The notes beneath the pieces were generated by a model. The model ran no database searches and was not told where the DNA came from. It worked only from the letters and a program-made list of their open reading frames with translations. Shown piece after piece: positions 34,150 through 44,945 of a DNA stretch of 64,000 nucleotides. Origin of the DNA: Diabrotica undecimpunctata. Its lineage: Eukaryota; Arthropoda; Insecta; Coleoptera; Chrysomelidae. Each line of letters begins with the position of its first letter. Position 1 is the first letter of the stretch. Position numbers and translations under genes: made by a program. The stretch is taken from assembly GCF_040954645.1 (NCBI RefSeq), contig NC_092807.1, forward strand, positions 29,133,054 to 29,197,053, given 5' to 3'.

Positions 34150-36148
34150 GCATCTGGAAATGAACAACCTCATAAGGAATCGAATAGATTACATGTCATA
34201 TTGATAGACAAATGATACAGAAACGAAATTAAACGAGTTAAAACGGATATTGGATATGACCACAACCCAGTTATATATTCCAGAATCTAATACTACAACT
34301 GGTCATTCACCTTCACGCTTTTATGGAAGTAAAATTCAACACGTTTTGTTTTTAGCTTTATGTTGGACATCATCATTTTAATGTGATCTTAAAAACTTTA
34401 AAAAATTACATTTATAACCAAAAAAGAGATATACAAATATAGACTTGTCAATGTCAGTCCTTGGTTAGTCATTAAGAGCAATGACTAAACTCACAACAAG
34501 CCATATAAATATATAACTTCAGAATTTCGTTGCTTATCTTAATTACGATATTTATGGCCTCTCTATGTAACGGCTAGATAAATTTTATTTATTTAATTGA
34601 TTTCTATCGGCGTATTTATGCTTGTTAATGCTAAAAGTTAGAAAATACACCGGTGATCTAGAAATTTCTGAATCCTCATTCACTTATCTACCGTCTCAGA
34701 AACCTTGATGCAAACTTCTAACAAACATAAGCGGGGTAAGCCGTATATCAAATGTAAATGGCCATTTATTAGAGAATACATCGCCCGGAAAATATTTGCG
34801 GCAACCCCTTCGAAAACGCGCTGACCTGTTGGGGTTGAAAAAAAAAATAATGCAAGAATATGCTGTATCATGCTTCGGCGAGTGCAGTCTTGAGATTTAT
34901 TTTTAGGAATCCCGGATTCGAGCAGGGATTTACTGGAGAAGGATTTGTCTTGATGCAATCTAAATGGCATGAACGAGATTCGAGTTGTTAAACAAATAGT
35001 TCTAGAGGAATATTTCTGCTAGATTATATATTCACATTCAGTTACTTGCAGGTTTATTGATGAATTTTATGGCTTTTTATGGTAAGTTGGCTTACATTTT
35101 ATTCAAATAACGACAAGAAAGGATGCATTTTAATATAAATTATTAATTTATATATACAACATAGGTGAAACCTATGTCTTTATGCCGCATTTTTCAAATG
35201 AATGTTAAAAAAAATGAAAATTATAATTTTTGTTTAATTTTTATGAATATTATTTTAAAAATGTGTACCTAAGGAAATTTTATAAATATTGTAACAATTA
35301 ATATTCCATAATTGATAAATAGCAAATAAGAAATAAAAAATAAAAAATTACATTGGCACTTATTTACAAGAATTAATAAATAACTAGGGTGCACCTGCCC
35401 ACCGCTGAGGTTTAGGAAGGTTAAAAACCTACTACTGTTTGTTCAGTTTCAATATAAGCTCAATGTAAATACAGTGAAATGCGTGGTCGGTGGGTGTGTC
35501 CCTGTCGTCATCGTAATCTTGATTTTGTCATTGGATAGAAATTCAATGGGTCCAGGGGTATCAAGTTTTGCCATTTTAACAGTGTCAAACCGATTATTTG
35601 TAGTGTTCATTTTATTTTCTTATTGGTAGTGTTAATTTAAAAAATCTGTGTGGATAATATTATCAAGGTACCGTATAGAATGCTGAAAAATTACACATTT
35701 TCAACAATTGTTTTTGTATCTTGTCCATCATATATGGTAATAAAACTTTTATTTTATTTCTATACAACTTTTGAAACTAAAAAAATTGTTTTTCTTTTTC
35801 CATTGTGCTTGTATTTTACAAATACCGCCACAAATTTTTCGTCCAAAAATTACTACTTTATGGCGGAAAGTTAACCTCTTGAACAAATAAATATTCTCTG
35901 ACAAATAAAACTCCAGAAGGGTTTTAAAAAAGAAGTGCCCCTACATGTAAATTTAGCAGAAAAATGGAAAACTTGGCAAAATGGCGGGGAAAAAACAAAA
36001 TGGCGGAAATTTTAAACAATTTATCAAAAATTTACCTTTTTTCAGTCACAAAAATTTTGTTATTATTTTTTTTTTAGTCAAATTGTAGTAATCTATCACA
36101 GAGAGAACCGAAACAAAAAAGTTAAAAGAGAAAAAAAAAATTTTTAAG
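34150..36148. other. Mostly empty stretch with a weak LINE trace
   Basis: At about 34165-34270 the plus strand reads IRNRIDYMSY, and in another frame TDIGYDHNPVI, which could be a scrap of RTE endonuclease; too short to call. The minus-strand frame 34970-34680 (96 codons) has no recognisable domain. The remainder is AT-rich with no supported feature. Confidence 0.35.
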
Positions 36149-37166
36149 TCAAAGTCTTTGCCAGTTAATCAAAGCTTCATTCCATTTCAATTTCAATGAA
36201 CCAAAGCAATATCTATCAAGCGGTTGCATCAAGTCAGTTTTATGAGGAGGGAGTTTCAATAAAGTTATATTTTCTTGCACAGCCAATTCTATCGTCGATT
36301 TATCCAAATGGGTAACACGTCTATCCAGTATGATAAGAAGTGGGCGTTCATGAACCAGTGCACAAAACTTTTGGAACCACTCTTGAAAAATCTGACAAGT
36401 CATCCATCCATTTTCAGAGGCTGCGTAGCATGTATTCGATAAATCGGCCTTACCTAAAAAACATATTTTTATTACCAACATATTATTATCTCACCTTTCC
36501 AACTGCTCCATAAATTTTGTCCTTGAAAAATTATTAGAGGAGACAACAAAGTACCACTTCCTGAAATGCAGGCCATTACGGTGGTATTTTCCTTTCCTGA
36601 CTCCTCTATGTTTCGGTGAACTTTCTGACCAATACCAGTAACGCCTTTTATTCTGGTTGGATCGGAAGTAAAACTGGTCTCGTCTAAATTCCAGATATGA
36701 CCGGGCTTGTCTTGCAATTTCAAATCAGATATGCAAGTATTCAGGCGATCGTAAAAGCCAAAGATGATGAATGGATCACTTGTAGCTGACCTTCTACAAC
36801 TTTCCAGTTGCTCAAGTTTTTTTTGACTTAGTCTATTACGCTTGCAAAAATGTTTAAACCACTCTTTGCCACGCTTTCCTTCCTTAAACTGGGTAGTAAG
36901 GTGGTTTTTTTGTACATAGGTTTGAACTATTGCTTGTATCTTCGGTTTAGTGAGAGCAAACCCCCATTTTGCCATAATTTTCTCGAAAGAACAGATTTGT
37001 CAATTTTAAACTGTATAGCTGCACTCCTAAGAGATAAAGTGCCATCCTCTATTAGCTTTAGGGCTGTTTCCATGTCCTTTTTGTCGTAGGGGCGCTTTTT
37101 GGGAACGTAAACCTTATGCATTATTCTTAAAGGTATAAAAGCTCGGTCTTGTTTTTTAACTGGCAC
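36149..37166 (-). pseudogene. Tigger/pogo-type transposase with a possible 41 nt intron
   Basis: The protein starts with MPVKKQDRAFIPLRIMHKV, followed by a psq-type helix-turn-helix (KRPYDKKDMETALKLIEDGT then SAAIQFKIDKSVLSRKLW) and a CENP-B-like second DNA-binding region (KRGKEWFKHFCKRNRLS). The DDE core follows: HIWNLDETSF (first Asp), LLIILDRRVTHLD (second Asp; family members have DGHxSH) and LLKLPPHKTDLMQPLD (third Asp). The frame shifts at a run of five G (36961-36965 on the plus strand as C); one more G would restore it. Between WKG and KADLSNT lies 41 nt (36454-36494) beginning GTGAGA and ending TTTTTTAG. It ends at NWQRL with a stop, short of the usual C-terminus. Relatives are often annotated jerky-like or clz9-like. 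Confidence 0.85.
36454..36494 (-). other. Putative mini-intron in the Tigger/pogo transposase
   Basis: GTGAGATAATAA at the 5' side and ATGTTTTTTAG at the 3' side. Removing the 41 nt joins SSWKG to KADLSNTCYAASENGW in one frame, matching family sequence. Confidence 0.55.
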
Positions 37167-37425
37167 GTGTTTCGTTTTTAAACTTGGTGGTGTCTCGTTT
37201 TTACACCTGTTATTTATGACCTGCTAGCTTGCCAACGAGTGAAGATAGACTAAACTCGTTACGGAATATCACAGCCGCCTGTGCTATTTTAGAAATCCGA
37301 TACTTGCCGAGTCTTTAGTATCTCGTACAGCAGCGCAACAGGAAAAGTTCGTACATACAATTTAAAAGTTTTTTTTAAGCAAAATGCACAGTCAGATGCG
37401 ATAGTTTTTTCTCATGTTTGTGTTT

Positions 37426-38221
37426 ACGTTTATTTATTATTCATTACATATTTCAATTGTATATACGAGTATGCGGAAGTAATTTCTAACGTATGTTTTA
37501 TAAGGTTATTGTTTTTTTTGCATTAGGAAAAATTGAGTGTGTTGTTTTTGACCAAAATTTCAGCTGCCTCATTTTTGCACCACTTGACCCTACTTGGGTC
37601 ATGTGTTGAGAGGTGAAAGATATGACTTACTCCAAATCATATTAAAAGGTAAAGTGCAGGGCAAAAGATCAGTTGGAAGACGCCAGAACTCGTGGCTAAA
37701 AGATCTGAGGAAATGGTTTAACCGCTCATCCACAAAAATCTTTGTAAAGCAGTTTCCAAAGCTGCAATTGCCATTTGGATTACCACCCTTCGAAAGAAGA
37801 CATCGCAATAAAAAGAAATAAAACAACGTTTATTTATTATTCATTACATATTTCAATTGTATATCCGAGTATGTGGAAGTAATTTGTAACGTATGTTTTA
37901 TAAGGATATTGTTTTTTTGCATTAGGAAAAATTGAATGTGTTGTTTTTGACCAAAATTACGGCTGCCTCATTTTTGCACCACTTGACCCTACTTGGGTCA
38001 TGTGTTGAGAGGTGAAAGATATGACTTACTCCAAATCATATAAAAAGGTAAAGTGCAGGGCAAAAGATCAGTTGGAAGACGCCAGAACTCGTGGCTAAAA
38101 GATCTGAGGAAATGGTTTAACCGCTCATCCACAGAAATCTTTGTGAAGCAGTTTCCAAAGCTGCAATTGCCATTTGGATCGCCACCCTTCGAAAGAAGAC
38201 ATCGCAATAAGAAGAAATAAA
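37426..38221 (+). repeat. Tandem duplication (period ~400 bp) containing a LINE 3' end
   Basis: 37426-37825 and 37826-38221 are near-identical direct repeats. Each has about 175 bp of AT-rich leader and then the C-terminus of an RTE-like LINE: LRGERYDLLQIILKGKVQGK, RSVGRRQNSWLKDLRKWFNR and FGLPPFERRHRNKKK (second copy FGSPPFERRHRNKKK), ending in A-rich sequence. The shared leader means the duplication is of the locus, not two independent insertions. Confidence 0.9.
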
Positions 38222-38285
38222 ACAAACTATTAATTATATATGAAACAAAATGAATTAAAATAAAGAAAGAAGTAACTATAACTTG

Positions 38286-38519
38286 TCAAGCTCTTTTTAT
38301 CCGATTTTTAAATGAAGCCAAGGAGACACCAAATATTTCTAAATTATTCCTATTTATAATTTTCAGTATTTGCTCAATGGGTGAGTGCATACCATAATTT
38401 GTACGGTAAAAAGGTATATAAAACAGATCAACATGTCTGAGACTTTTGGAAGAAACATATAAGCTAATAGATTGGAGAAGTTCAGAACAACAGATTAAAG
38501 CATTTATTAGTTTAAACAC
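38286..38519 (-). pseudogene. LINE ORF2 extreme C-terminus
   Basis: The minus strand reads SKSLRHVDLFYIPFYRTNYG then MHSPIEQILKIINR and GVSLASFKNRIKRA before a stop. Many insect jockey/I-type LINE ORF2 proteins end with R-S-x-R-x-x-x-L-F-x-x-P-x-x-R-T-x-Y-G, then asparagine-rich sequence and a final S-x-x-x-F-[KR] motif. Only this last segment (about 75 residues) survives. Confidence 0.65.
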
Positions 38520-38524
38520 AAATA

Positions 38525-39812
38525 CTAAATCAAAGTTATCTTGTCGGGTTTATATGTATAATCATGATTAATAATGCGTATGTTTAATTTATATGCACAA
38601 TATCTAAATCATAATATCAAACATATCAAACAAAATTTATATTAAACAATTTTTCAAAAAATATCTTAAAAATCTGTTTAAACTATTGAAAACAACCCCC
38701 CCCCTGGATTCTAACGTTACTAACCATTATTGTGGAATTTTCCTTGCAAACACAATCGATTTTTGATTTTAAATTCCTCGGTGGTTGGATCCACGTGAAG
38801 CTATGATCATTATTCAGTAGTTTTTTTAAATACCTAATTAATACGAATATAAATTTAATGATGTTGTGAAAAGACCTTGTCTGACTGCCCTTGTAAAGAA
38901 ATTTCGTTGGGAAAAAAATTATTTACACATTTAAAATTTAATACAAATTCAAATTTTTAATGTTATGAATCATTAAGAAAATAAAAGACAAGAATAAACA
39001 GATCCTAATTGTTTTTTCTTTATTCAACATACTAACGAATCGTTAGTGCAAAATGCTGCTGTTTATATGGCGAAATATTTCGTAAATTAACTGTTTCACT
39101 TTAAAAAGGAAAAAGGTGCGTTAGCAAACAAATACCTCGTTTTCTCATTAATCTTATACTTTCACGGAAGAGAATACTCTGTCCGGGTCTGCTATACATT
39201 AAATTCCAATTTCTTTCAGCCCTCAGGTCTGATGCGAGCTCCCTTTTCTGCGTATCGTGTTTCGTTCTCCTCAATTCATTAATTGACACGTCTCTTTAAA
39301 AAGAAAAAAATGAGATTATACGAAATTATAGGCAATTAATAGCCCCGAAACCATTAAAACCATTAAAGGGCTTTCTCCATTACACTTTTTATACGAACTC
39401 TGCATCAAAAAGAGGGCTTTGCATCGCCTTTTAAATTAAAGGATGGTTTCATTTACATTTCAACCCCCTTACTTGACGAAATTCCAGGTCTAGCTTTCCG
39501 AAGAATCTACAAAATTCCCTTTAATTTGCATACTCGGATCAACTGCAGTTATATTAATTTTAAAGTAATTTTTTCGAGTGGACCACTTAAAAACGTCCTA
39601 TTAAATCTCAACATTGGAATTCAGGCAGCGTTTTTAGAAGTTATAAGTGGTGGAGATTGTAATTACTTTTACCTTATTTTTAGTCAGGTTTGAAAGAACA
39701 GGTTTAATTAATTTATTGATTATCTATTATGTTTAATAATAATGTTAGTTTTTTAAAAACGTTTAATACTTAAAATACTTGGAAATAAAGGGAAAAATCA
39801 CTCAGCCTTTTA
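38525..39812. other. Spacer, nothing recognised
   Basis: AT-rich, including a run of C near 38697-38705. The short minus frame at 39289-39101 has no recognisable domain. Confidence 0.45.
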
Positions 39813-39824
39813 AAAAAGAATACA
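39813..39824. repeat. Target-site duplication, left
   Basis: AAAAAGAATACA, identical to 43092-43103. Confidence 0.85.
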
Positions 39825-40752
39825 TCATCATCATTCTGGCTTTACAACCCTGCGTGGGTCCTAGCCTCCTCAAGAACTTCTCTCCAGTCGTCCCTATCTA
39901 TCGTATTTTTCCGCAAAGCATGTAAGTACTTCCATGTTTCTCATGTCTTTATCGATGTTATCAAGCAACCTTGTTCTGGGTCGTCCTCTTCTTCTCTGAC
40001 AAATGGGTCTATCAAGAAGCGTTTTTCTAGCTGGGTCATTTTGTTCGATCCGCATTACATACCCTATCCATCTCAGACGTCATATCTTAATATGTTCTAC
40101 GATATCAGGTTCCTGGTATATTCTATTAAGTTCAAAGTTGTATCGTCTTCTCCACACTCCATTGTCATTCACTGCTCCAAAGATTCGTCTTAGTACTTTT
40201 CTTTCGAAACATCCTAACACGTTTTATCCTAACATTTTTGTATTTCTCGATATTATTGTGGATTTAAAGTAGAGATTGAGTCCAAAATAACATCTGTTGG
40301 TGGTTCACTGCTTCGATGACGTTGTTTTCTATAGCAAGTGGTCATAGGATTGGTGGTTGCGTGCTTTTTTTTATTCACTTCGTTTTGTTGGTGTTTATTA
40401 TTAAATCCTTTTTTGTAGCTGATTCTTTTAATGCCACATACACTTCTCATACAGCGTTTTACGTTCTCCCAACAATATTAATATCATTAGCATAGGCCAG
40501 GATTTACACTGATTTATTATATATTGAACCAGTGAATGTGATTTGTGACATACGTATTACTATTTTTAGAGCCAGATTGAACAGTATACAGGAGAGAAGG
40601 TCTCCCTGGCGCAGCCCGTAATTTATTTGAAAGGTTCAAACAGTTCCCCCTGAATTCGTATTTCATATTCATCCTTTTCAAGAGTTAGTTTTCTTAAATT
40701 TAACAACTGATTTGGTATTTCTAGTTCTTTCATTGCTTTAAACATTTCTCTT

Positions 40753-41014
40753 ATTTAAAAATTCCTTTATAAAAGGTATACTATTAAAAACCCTGTCGGC
40801 CTACATCACAGAACGTTTTCAGAATTAACATTCCATCATCAGTGCTATCCGGAATGACATGTTTGTCAAATTAATTTTGAATTACATTTTTTAACTTAAT
40901 GAACTATGATGTTTAAGTTAAAACAGGAATAGATAATATTGCAACGTAAGACTCCACTGGAGGTTGCTAGTGCTGGTACGAAGTGTCTACGAGGACTTGT
41001 TGATAGACTTGTGA
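40753..41014 (-). mobile_element. 262 bp PLE-like insertion with 9 bp TSD
   Basis: Flanks ATTTCTCTT at 40744-40752 and 41015-41023 are identical. Deleting the insert and one flank joins YNSVTRRE to MFKAMKE in frame, the expected RTE RT sequence. The insert carries a hammerhead-like core (40817-40842, minus) in sequence homologous to 45780-45885, so it is probably the 3' end of a Penelope-like element. Confidence 0.85.
40817..40842 (-). ncRNA. Hammerhead-ribozyme-like core with both boxes intact (PLE)
   Basis: Minus strand: CTGATGA (40842-40836), stem II GGAAT/ATTCT around GTTA, then GAAA (40820-40817) followed by ACG. Both catalytic boxes match the hammerhead consensus. A clear stem III and cleavage triplet were not resolved by eye. 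Confidence 0.6.
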
Positions 41015-43091
41015 ATTTCTCTTCTAGTCACAGAGTTGTAGGCTGCTTTGTAGTCTATAAATATGTGTTGAGTATCAATGCCATATTCCAGTGTTTTTTC
41101 CAGGGTTGCAATCTAATGAATTGTCGATTTACCACCTCTAAAACCAGCCTGGTATTTTCCTAGTATCCGTTCTGCATAATACTGTGGAAAATATTTTATA
41201 CGCTTCATTTAGAAGCGTAATTCCTCTGTGGTTAGAGCATTCAAAGATATCTAATTATTTGTATATGGTGCGCACGTATTTCAATATTCTAATCATCGGA
41301 TAAGGATTTCTGTGTCCATATTTTTTTTATAAGCTGCTGTACTGCCATTATGGTATCATGATCACCTTCTTTATATAGTTCAACTGGGCGATTATCTATT
41401 CCGCGTGATTAGTTTCTGGCTAGTTTTTTACCTGCATCTTTAACTTCAAGAATCGCTGGTGGTTCCTCTTCCCTCCTGTCTGTTCTCCTTACCTCATCTC
41501 TTTCATCTTCCAGGTTTTCGTCTTCTTCGTCTATATTAAGTGCCTGGTTAAAGCATTCCACCCATCTATTCAATAAATCTTTTTTTGTTGTTAATAGGTA
41601 GCCATTCTGATTTTTGCATTGTCTTGTGGTCGCCATGAATTTTTTTCTGTTGATGTTAACCTTCTTATATAATGCTCTGAATTCTTTGTCTCTGTTGAGG
41701 TTTTCTATATATTTAAGTTCTTTATTTAGGTGGCTTCGTTTTTTTCTTTTGTGTATCATCTTTTCTTTGTTTCTGTTTATCTGGTAGTTATCTGCAGTTG
41801 TTCTAGTTCGTCGGGTAAGCATCTTTCAGTAGGTTTCATTTTTTTCTTTTGTTGCATTCTTGCATTCATCTCAAACCAATGATTTTTACGGGCACAAATT
41901 TCTGCTCCTATCATCTCGTTTGCTGCTGCATCAATGTCTTTCTTTACTGGTCCAGTAGAAGTCTATATATGTCTGACCTTCCTCATTTATATTTTAATTC
42001 CTTAGCTTGTTGGTGATGTTTTCCGAGTACCGTTCTGCAATTGTCGCATCTTTCAGCTTATGCACATTTCATTTTTTTGTATCCATTTTATTTTCTTTAC
42101 TGGTGTTTGAAATCCTAGCACTAAATGTTGAGATCACTAGGCAAGCGAGCCTATGTTTGCGCCTTTATAACTTCTTCAGTTTATTACGTTTGTTTCATCC
42201 TTTGAATCTATAAAGATGAGATTAATCTGACTCGTTGTTTTCCATCGATAAAGGTCCAAGTTATCTTGAATATATTCTTGTGTTTAAAATAGGTGCTAAC
42301 GACTGTCATATTGAGTGCTTCTGCTAAGTTTATCAGTCATAATCTATTATCGCTACTGATGTTGTGCATAAAAACTCGCTCTCGTTTTATTCTTGCATTC
42401 ATGTCACCTAATACAATCTTAATGTGATTTCTGGAACATCTTCTCTAGGTCTTCGAAGAACTGTTCTTTTATTTCCTCTGATTTGTCATGTGCATTGATC
42501 AAACTGTAATTAAAAAGTTTCCCTTCTAAGCGCAAACAGCACATTCTTTGACTGTAGGCTTTGAAGTCAATAATGAGGCCTCTTGTTCTTCAGTTTACAA
42601 TAAATCCTACCCCGTCCATGTGTTGGCTTTCATTGCAGCTATAATAGACTTAGTGAATGCTCTTGTCTAGAGTGCCAGTTCCCGTCCACCGCATTTCCTG
42701 CAGTGCTAAAACATCTACTTTGTAAGTGTTTACTATGTCTATTAAAGATGTGAGTGCTCCGGTTCGGTACAGGGTTCGGGTATTCCATGGTCCTAATCTT
42801 AATTCCATTTTTCGTTTGCAGAGTCGTCGTCGTGAGTTCCCTCTAGCTAATAGTTCTTGAGGTTCCGTAACATATGTTTTTTTTCTACAAGAAGAGATTG
42901 TTAGCCTACAGCCCAAAACATAACCTGGAGGGCCAGAGATTATTCTGTTAGGGTTGCCATATCTTAGTCTGTTTTGGTTCGCGGTTGGTATTTTTATTTC
43001 CCAACTACCCACCGGCCCTATGACCGGTTAGGGCGTTCCCCTATCCACCACCTGGGGATGCGTTTGATGAGAGACAGATAACTCCCCACGG

Positions 43092-43103
43092 AAAAAGAAT
43101 ACA
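43092..43103. repeat. Target-site duplication, right
   Basis: AAAAAGAATACA, matching 39813-39824. Confidence 0.85.
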
Positions 43104-43481
43104 AAATGGGTAAATTATCAATGGATTGTTTAACTCTCTATTTGTAATGCTTCCAAAAAATAAAAATGTTAAAAAGCACTCCTACTATAGTGCCCTACTA
43201 AAAAAACGGCAGTATCCATAAACATTTGTTTTAAGATAAATGGAAGTAAAGTTTTAAATTGGATTATTATACTCAAAAACGGATTATTTTTCTTATATAT
43301 TTTTCTTGTATTGTCATGTGTAGTACTAGCTTTGCTTTAAAAAAATAACTACAATAAATCAGTTTTTAATAAGAAATGTCACTTACTTCGTTTTTGACTT
43401 AATAAATGCCAAGCAAAAGGGCAGTCTCTACAAGTTACTGCTCTTTACCTTAGAAATGTAAAATTAACAAAAGTAACAAAC
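43104..43481. other. Spacer, nothing recognised
   Basis: AT-rich, no supported feature. Confidence 0.45.
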
Positions 43482-43920
43482 TTTTTTTTTTTTTAAACAA
43501 GATTTTATTAGCTGGTTAAGGCTAAAGGTCTAAAAAAATTAAAAAATATAAAATTCTCAAAAAATTGTCTTAAACATGTAGGTAGTCTCTCCCAGAATAC
43601 TTTTCTATTTTCTGGAATATTTTGTACCACTTGAAGTAACTGGTCTTTCATTTCCCTTGAAAATTTTTTAGGTGAGACTAGTTTGGCTGATTCTGGTATC
43701 CCAGTCTTCAAAATCTTCGGTTGCAAGAAATCAAGCTTCTTGAAGTATTCTGATTTGTCATACGTGCTTTTATACTGTAAGCTGTGTTTACTTTTTTCAA
43801 ACTTCCTATGAAGAATATCTTGAGATAAGGTCTGTCTGGTTTGGCTCTCATTTTCGCTTTAGACTTCTTCTGCTATTTTCTTTAGACTTTCAATCTTTCC
43901 ACGCAAAAAAGTTATCAACG
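43482..43920 (-). pseudogene. Poly(A)-tailed retrocopy of an unidentified transcript
   Basis: On the minus strand a coding-like stretch (about 43920-43508) reads FLRGKIESLKKIAEEV, then HRKFEKSKHSLQYKSTYDKS, FLQPKILKTGIPESAKLVSP, FSREMKDQLLQVVQNIPENR and ends PLALTS at TAA. That stop overlaps an AATAAA polyadenylation signal (43504-43509), and a poly(A) run (plus-strand T, 43482-43494) begins about 10 nt later. This layout is that of reverse-transcribed polyadenylated RNA, either a host mRNA or an unrecognised retroelement. At least one stop and a frame change lie upstream. I do not recognise the protein, which is basic and hydrophilic. Confidence 0.5.
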
Positions 43921-44204
43921 CTTATTTTAAATATTTTAAAATGTGCTTTATTGGCAGTCCCTACAACAGTGGTTCTCAAACTTTTTTAGTCGCGACACCC
44001 TTGTAGGGCTAAAAATATTTCAAGGAACACCAACCCTTTAAGCGATTTGGGAAACGACCAAAAAATTATTAAAATACAATTCTGAGGCTCATTTTATTTC
44101 AATATAAACTTGATGAGTAAAGTTGTTTCGATGATGTTTTTTTTTTTCATTATATCCTTTATAATTATGGGAATATTTGTAAGTTCTACCCTCAAGTCCC
44201 TTGA

Positions 44205-44375
44205 CGGTTGAAATGTAAGCATATGCGATACAATCATGTAAGACGAATGGATGAGAATAGACTCCCAAAAATTGCCCTAGAAAACTACCCGCCCGGTTCA
44301 AGATGTTCCGGAAGACCACCTAAAAGATGGAGGGATAGTTGGCAATCTACCTTCCAGAAAATTAACCAGAGGCAG
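44205..44375 (+). pseudogene. RTE-like LINE C-terminal fragment (plus)
   Basis: The plus strand reads YNHVRRMDENRLPKIALENY then PPGSRCSGRPPKRWRDSW, the C-terminal region of an RTE-like LINE (typical W-Y-G-H-V-R-R-M then R-G-R-P-x-x-R-W). It abuts a minus-strand LINE tail at 44376. Confidence 0.75.
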
Positions 44376-44935
44376 CTTCAGATTTCTTCTTCTTCTTCAA
44401 GTGCCATCTTTGTTCCGAAGGTTGGCGATCATCAGGGCTATACGTATTTTCGAAACTGCTGACCGAATCCAGGAGTTTCGTCTTCTTCCTATGGACCTTT
44501 TTCCCTTGCATAATTATTCGAAGCAGTTCATATCTTTCGCCTCTTGTAATGTGTCCCAAGTATTGCAGTTTTCGTTTTTTGATCGTAAATATGACTTCCT
44601 TTTCTTTATTCATTCTTCTCTCTACATTTGTGATTCTCTCGGTCCATGATATTCTCAGGATTCTGCGATACATCCACAGTTTAAATGCCTTTAATTTGTT
44701 GGTATCATCTTTTTCAACGTCCATGACTCCATTCCGTAGAACAGCACAGAAAGTACGTAACATCACATCAGGCGAAGTTTCATTTCAAGGCTCAAATCTC
44801 TTCCGCAGAACACTCTCTTCATTTTAGTTAATATGGATCTGGCTTTTTCTATTCTTATCGTTGTCTTCATTTATAAAAGTGCCTAAATATTTGTATTTGC
44901 TAACTCGATCGATAATCGAGCTTTAGAATTAAACA
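44376..44935 (-). pseudogene. RTE-like LINE 3' fragment (minus) with a GAA-rich tail
   Basis: The minus strand reads KYKYLGTFINEDNDKN, MYRRILRISWTERITN, KKRKLQYLGHITRGERYELL and RIIMQGKK, then the 3' end with a GAA/AAG-rich tail at 44378-44400. Same LINE type as 24165-25620. Frameshifts and a missing RT core show 5' truncation. It lies in the hAT element between its transposase and left terminus. Confidence 0.8.
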
Positions 44936-44945
44936 GATCAAAAGA

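Larger units (their letters stand above)
39830..42800 (-). pseudogene. RTE endonuclease/reverse transcriptase ORF, broken
   Basis: Read on the minus strand. The endonuclease start is at about 42800-42650 (LRLGPWNTRTLYRTGALTSL, then VDVLALQEMRWTGTGTLDK, holding the catalytic Asn and Glu motifs). The linker is at 41822-41409. RT begins with IQAGFRGGKSTIHQIATLEK and FIDYKAAYNSVTRRE (41150-41020), is interrupted by an insertion, and resumes with MFKAMKELEIPNQLL. The catalytic box reads LAYANDINIVG (about 40490), with the first Asp of YADD changed to Asn. The 3' part reads KVLRRIFGAVNDNGVWRRRY, then IRRLRWIGYVMRIEQNDPAR and GRPRTRLLDNIDKD (40200-39930). Numerous stops make it inactive. Confidence 0.88.
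39825..43091 (-). mobile_element. Full-length, decayed RTE-type LINE
   Basis: A 3.27 kb element bounded by the 12 bp duplication AAAAAGAATACA. Its 3' end is an ATC-repeat tail (as read on the minus strand, GAT repeats) at the left and its 5' leader is at the right. It contains a single endonuclease-reverse transcriptase ORF and a secondary 262 bp insertion at 40753-41014. Both ends and the tail are preserved, so length is complete even though the coding capacity is lost. Confidence 0.9.

Noticed and set aside
34680..34970. 96-codon minus-strand frame considered as a host exon
   Set aside because: No recognisable domain, no splice context, no neighbours to support it.
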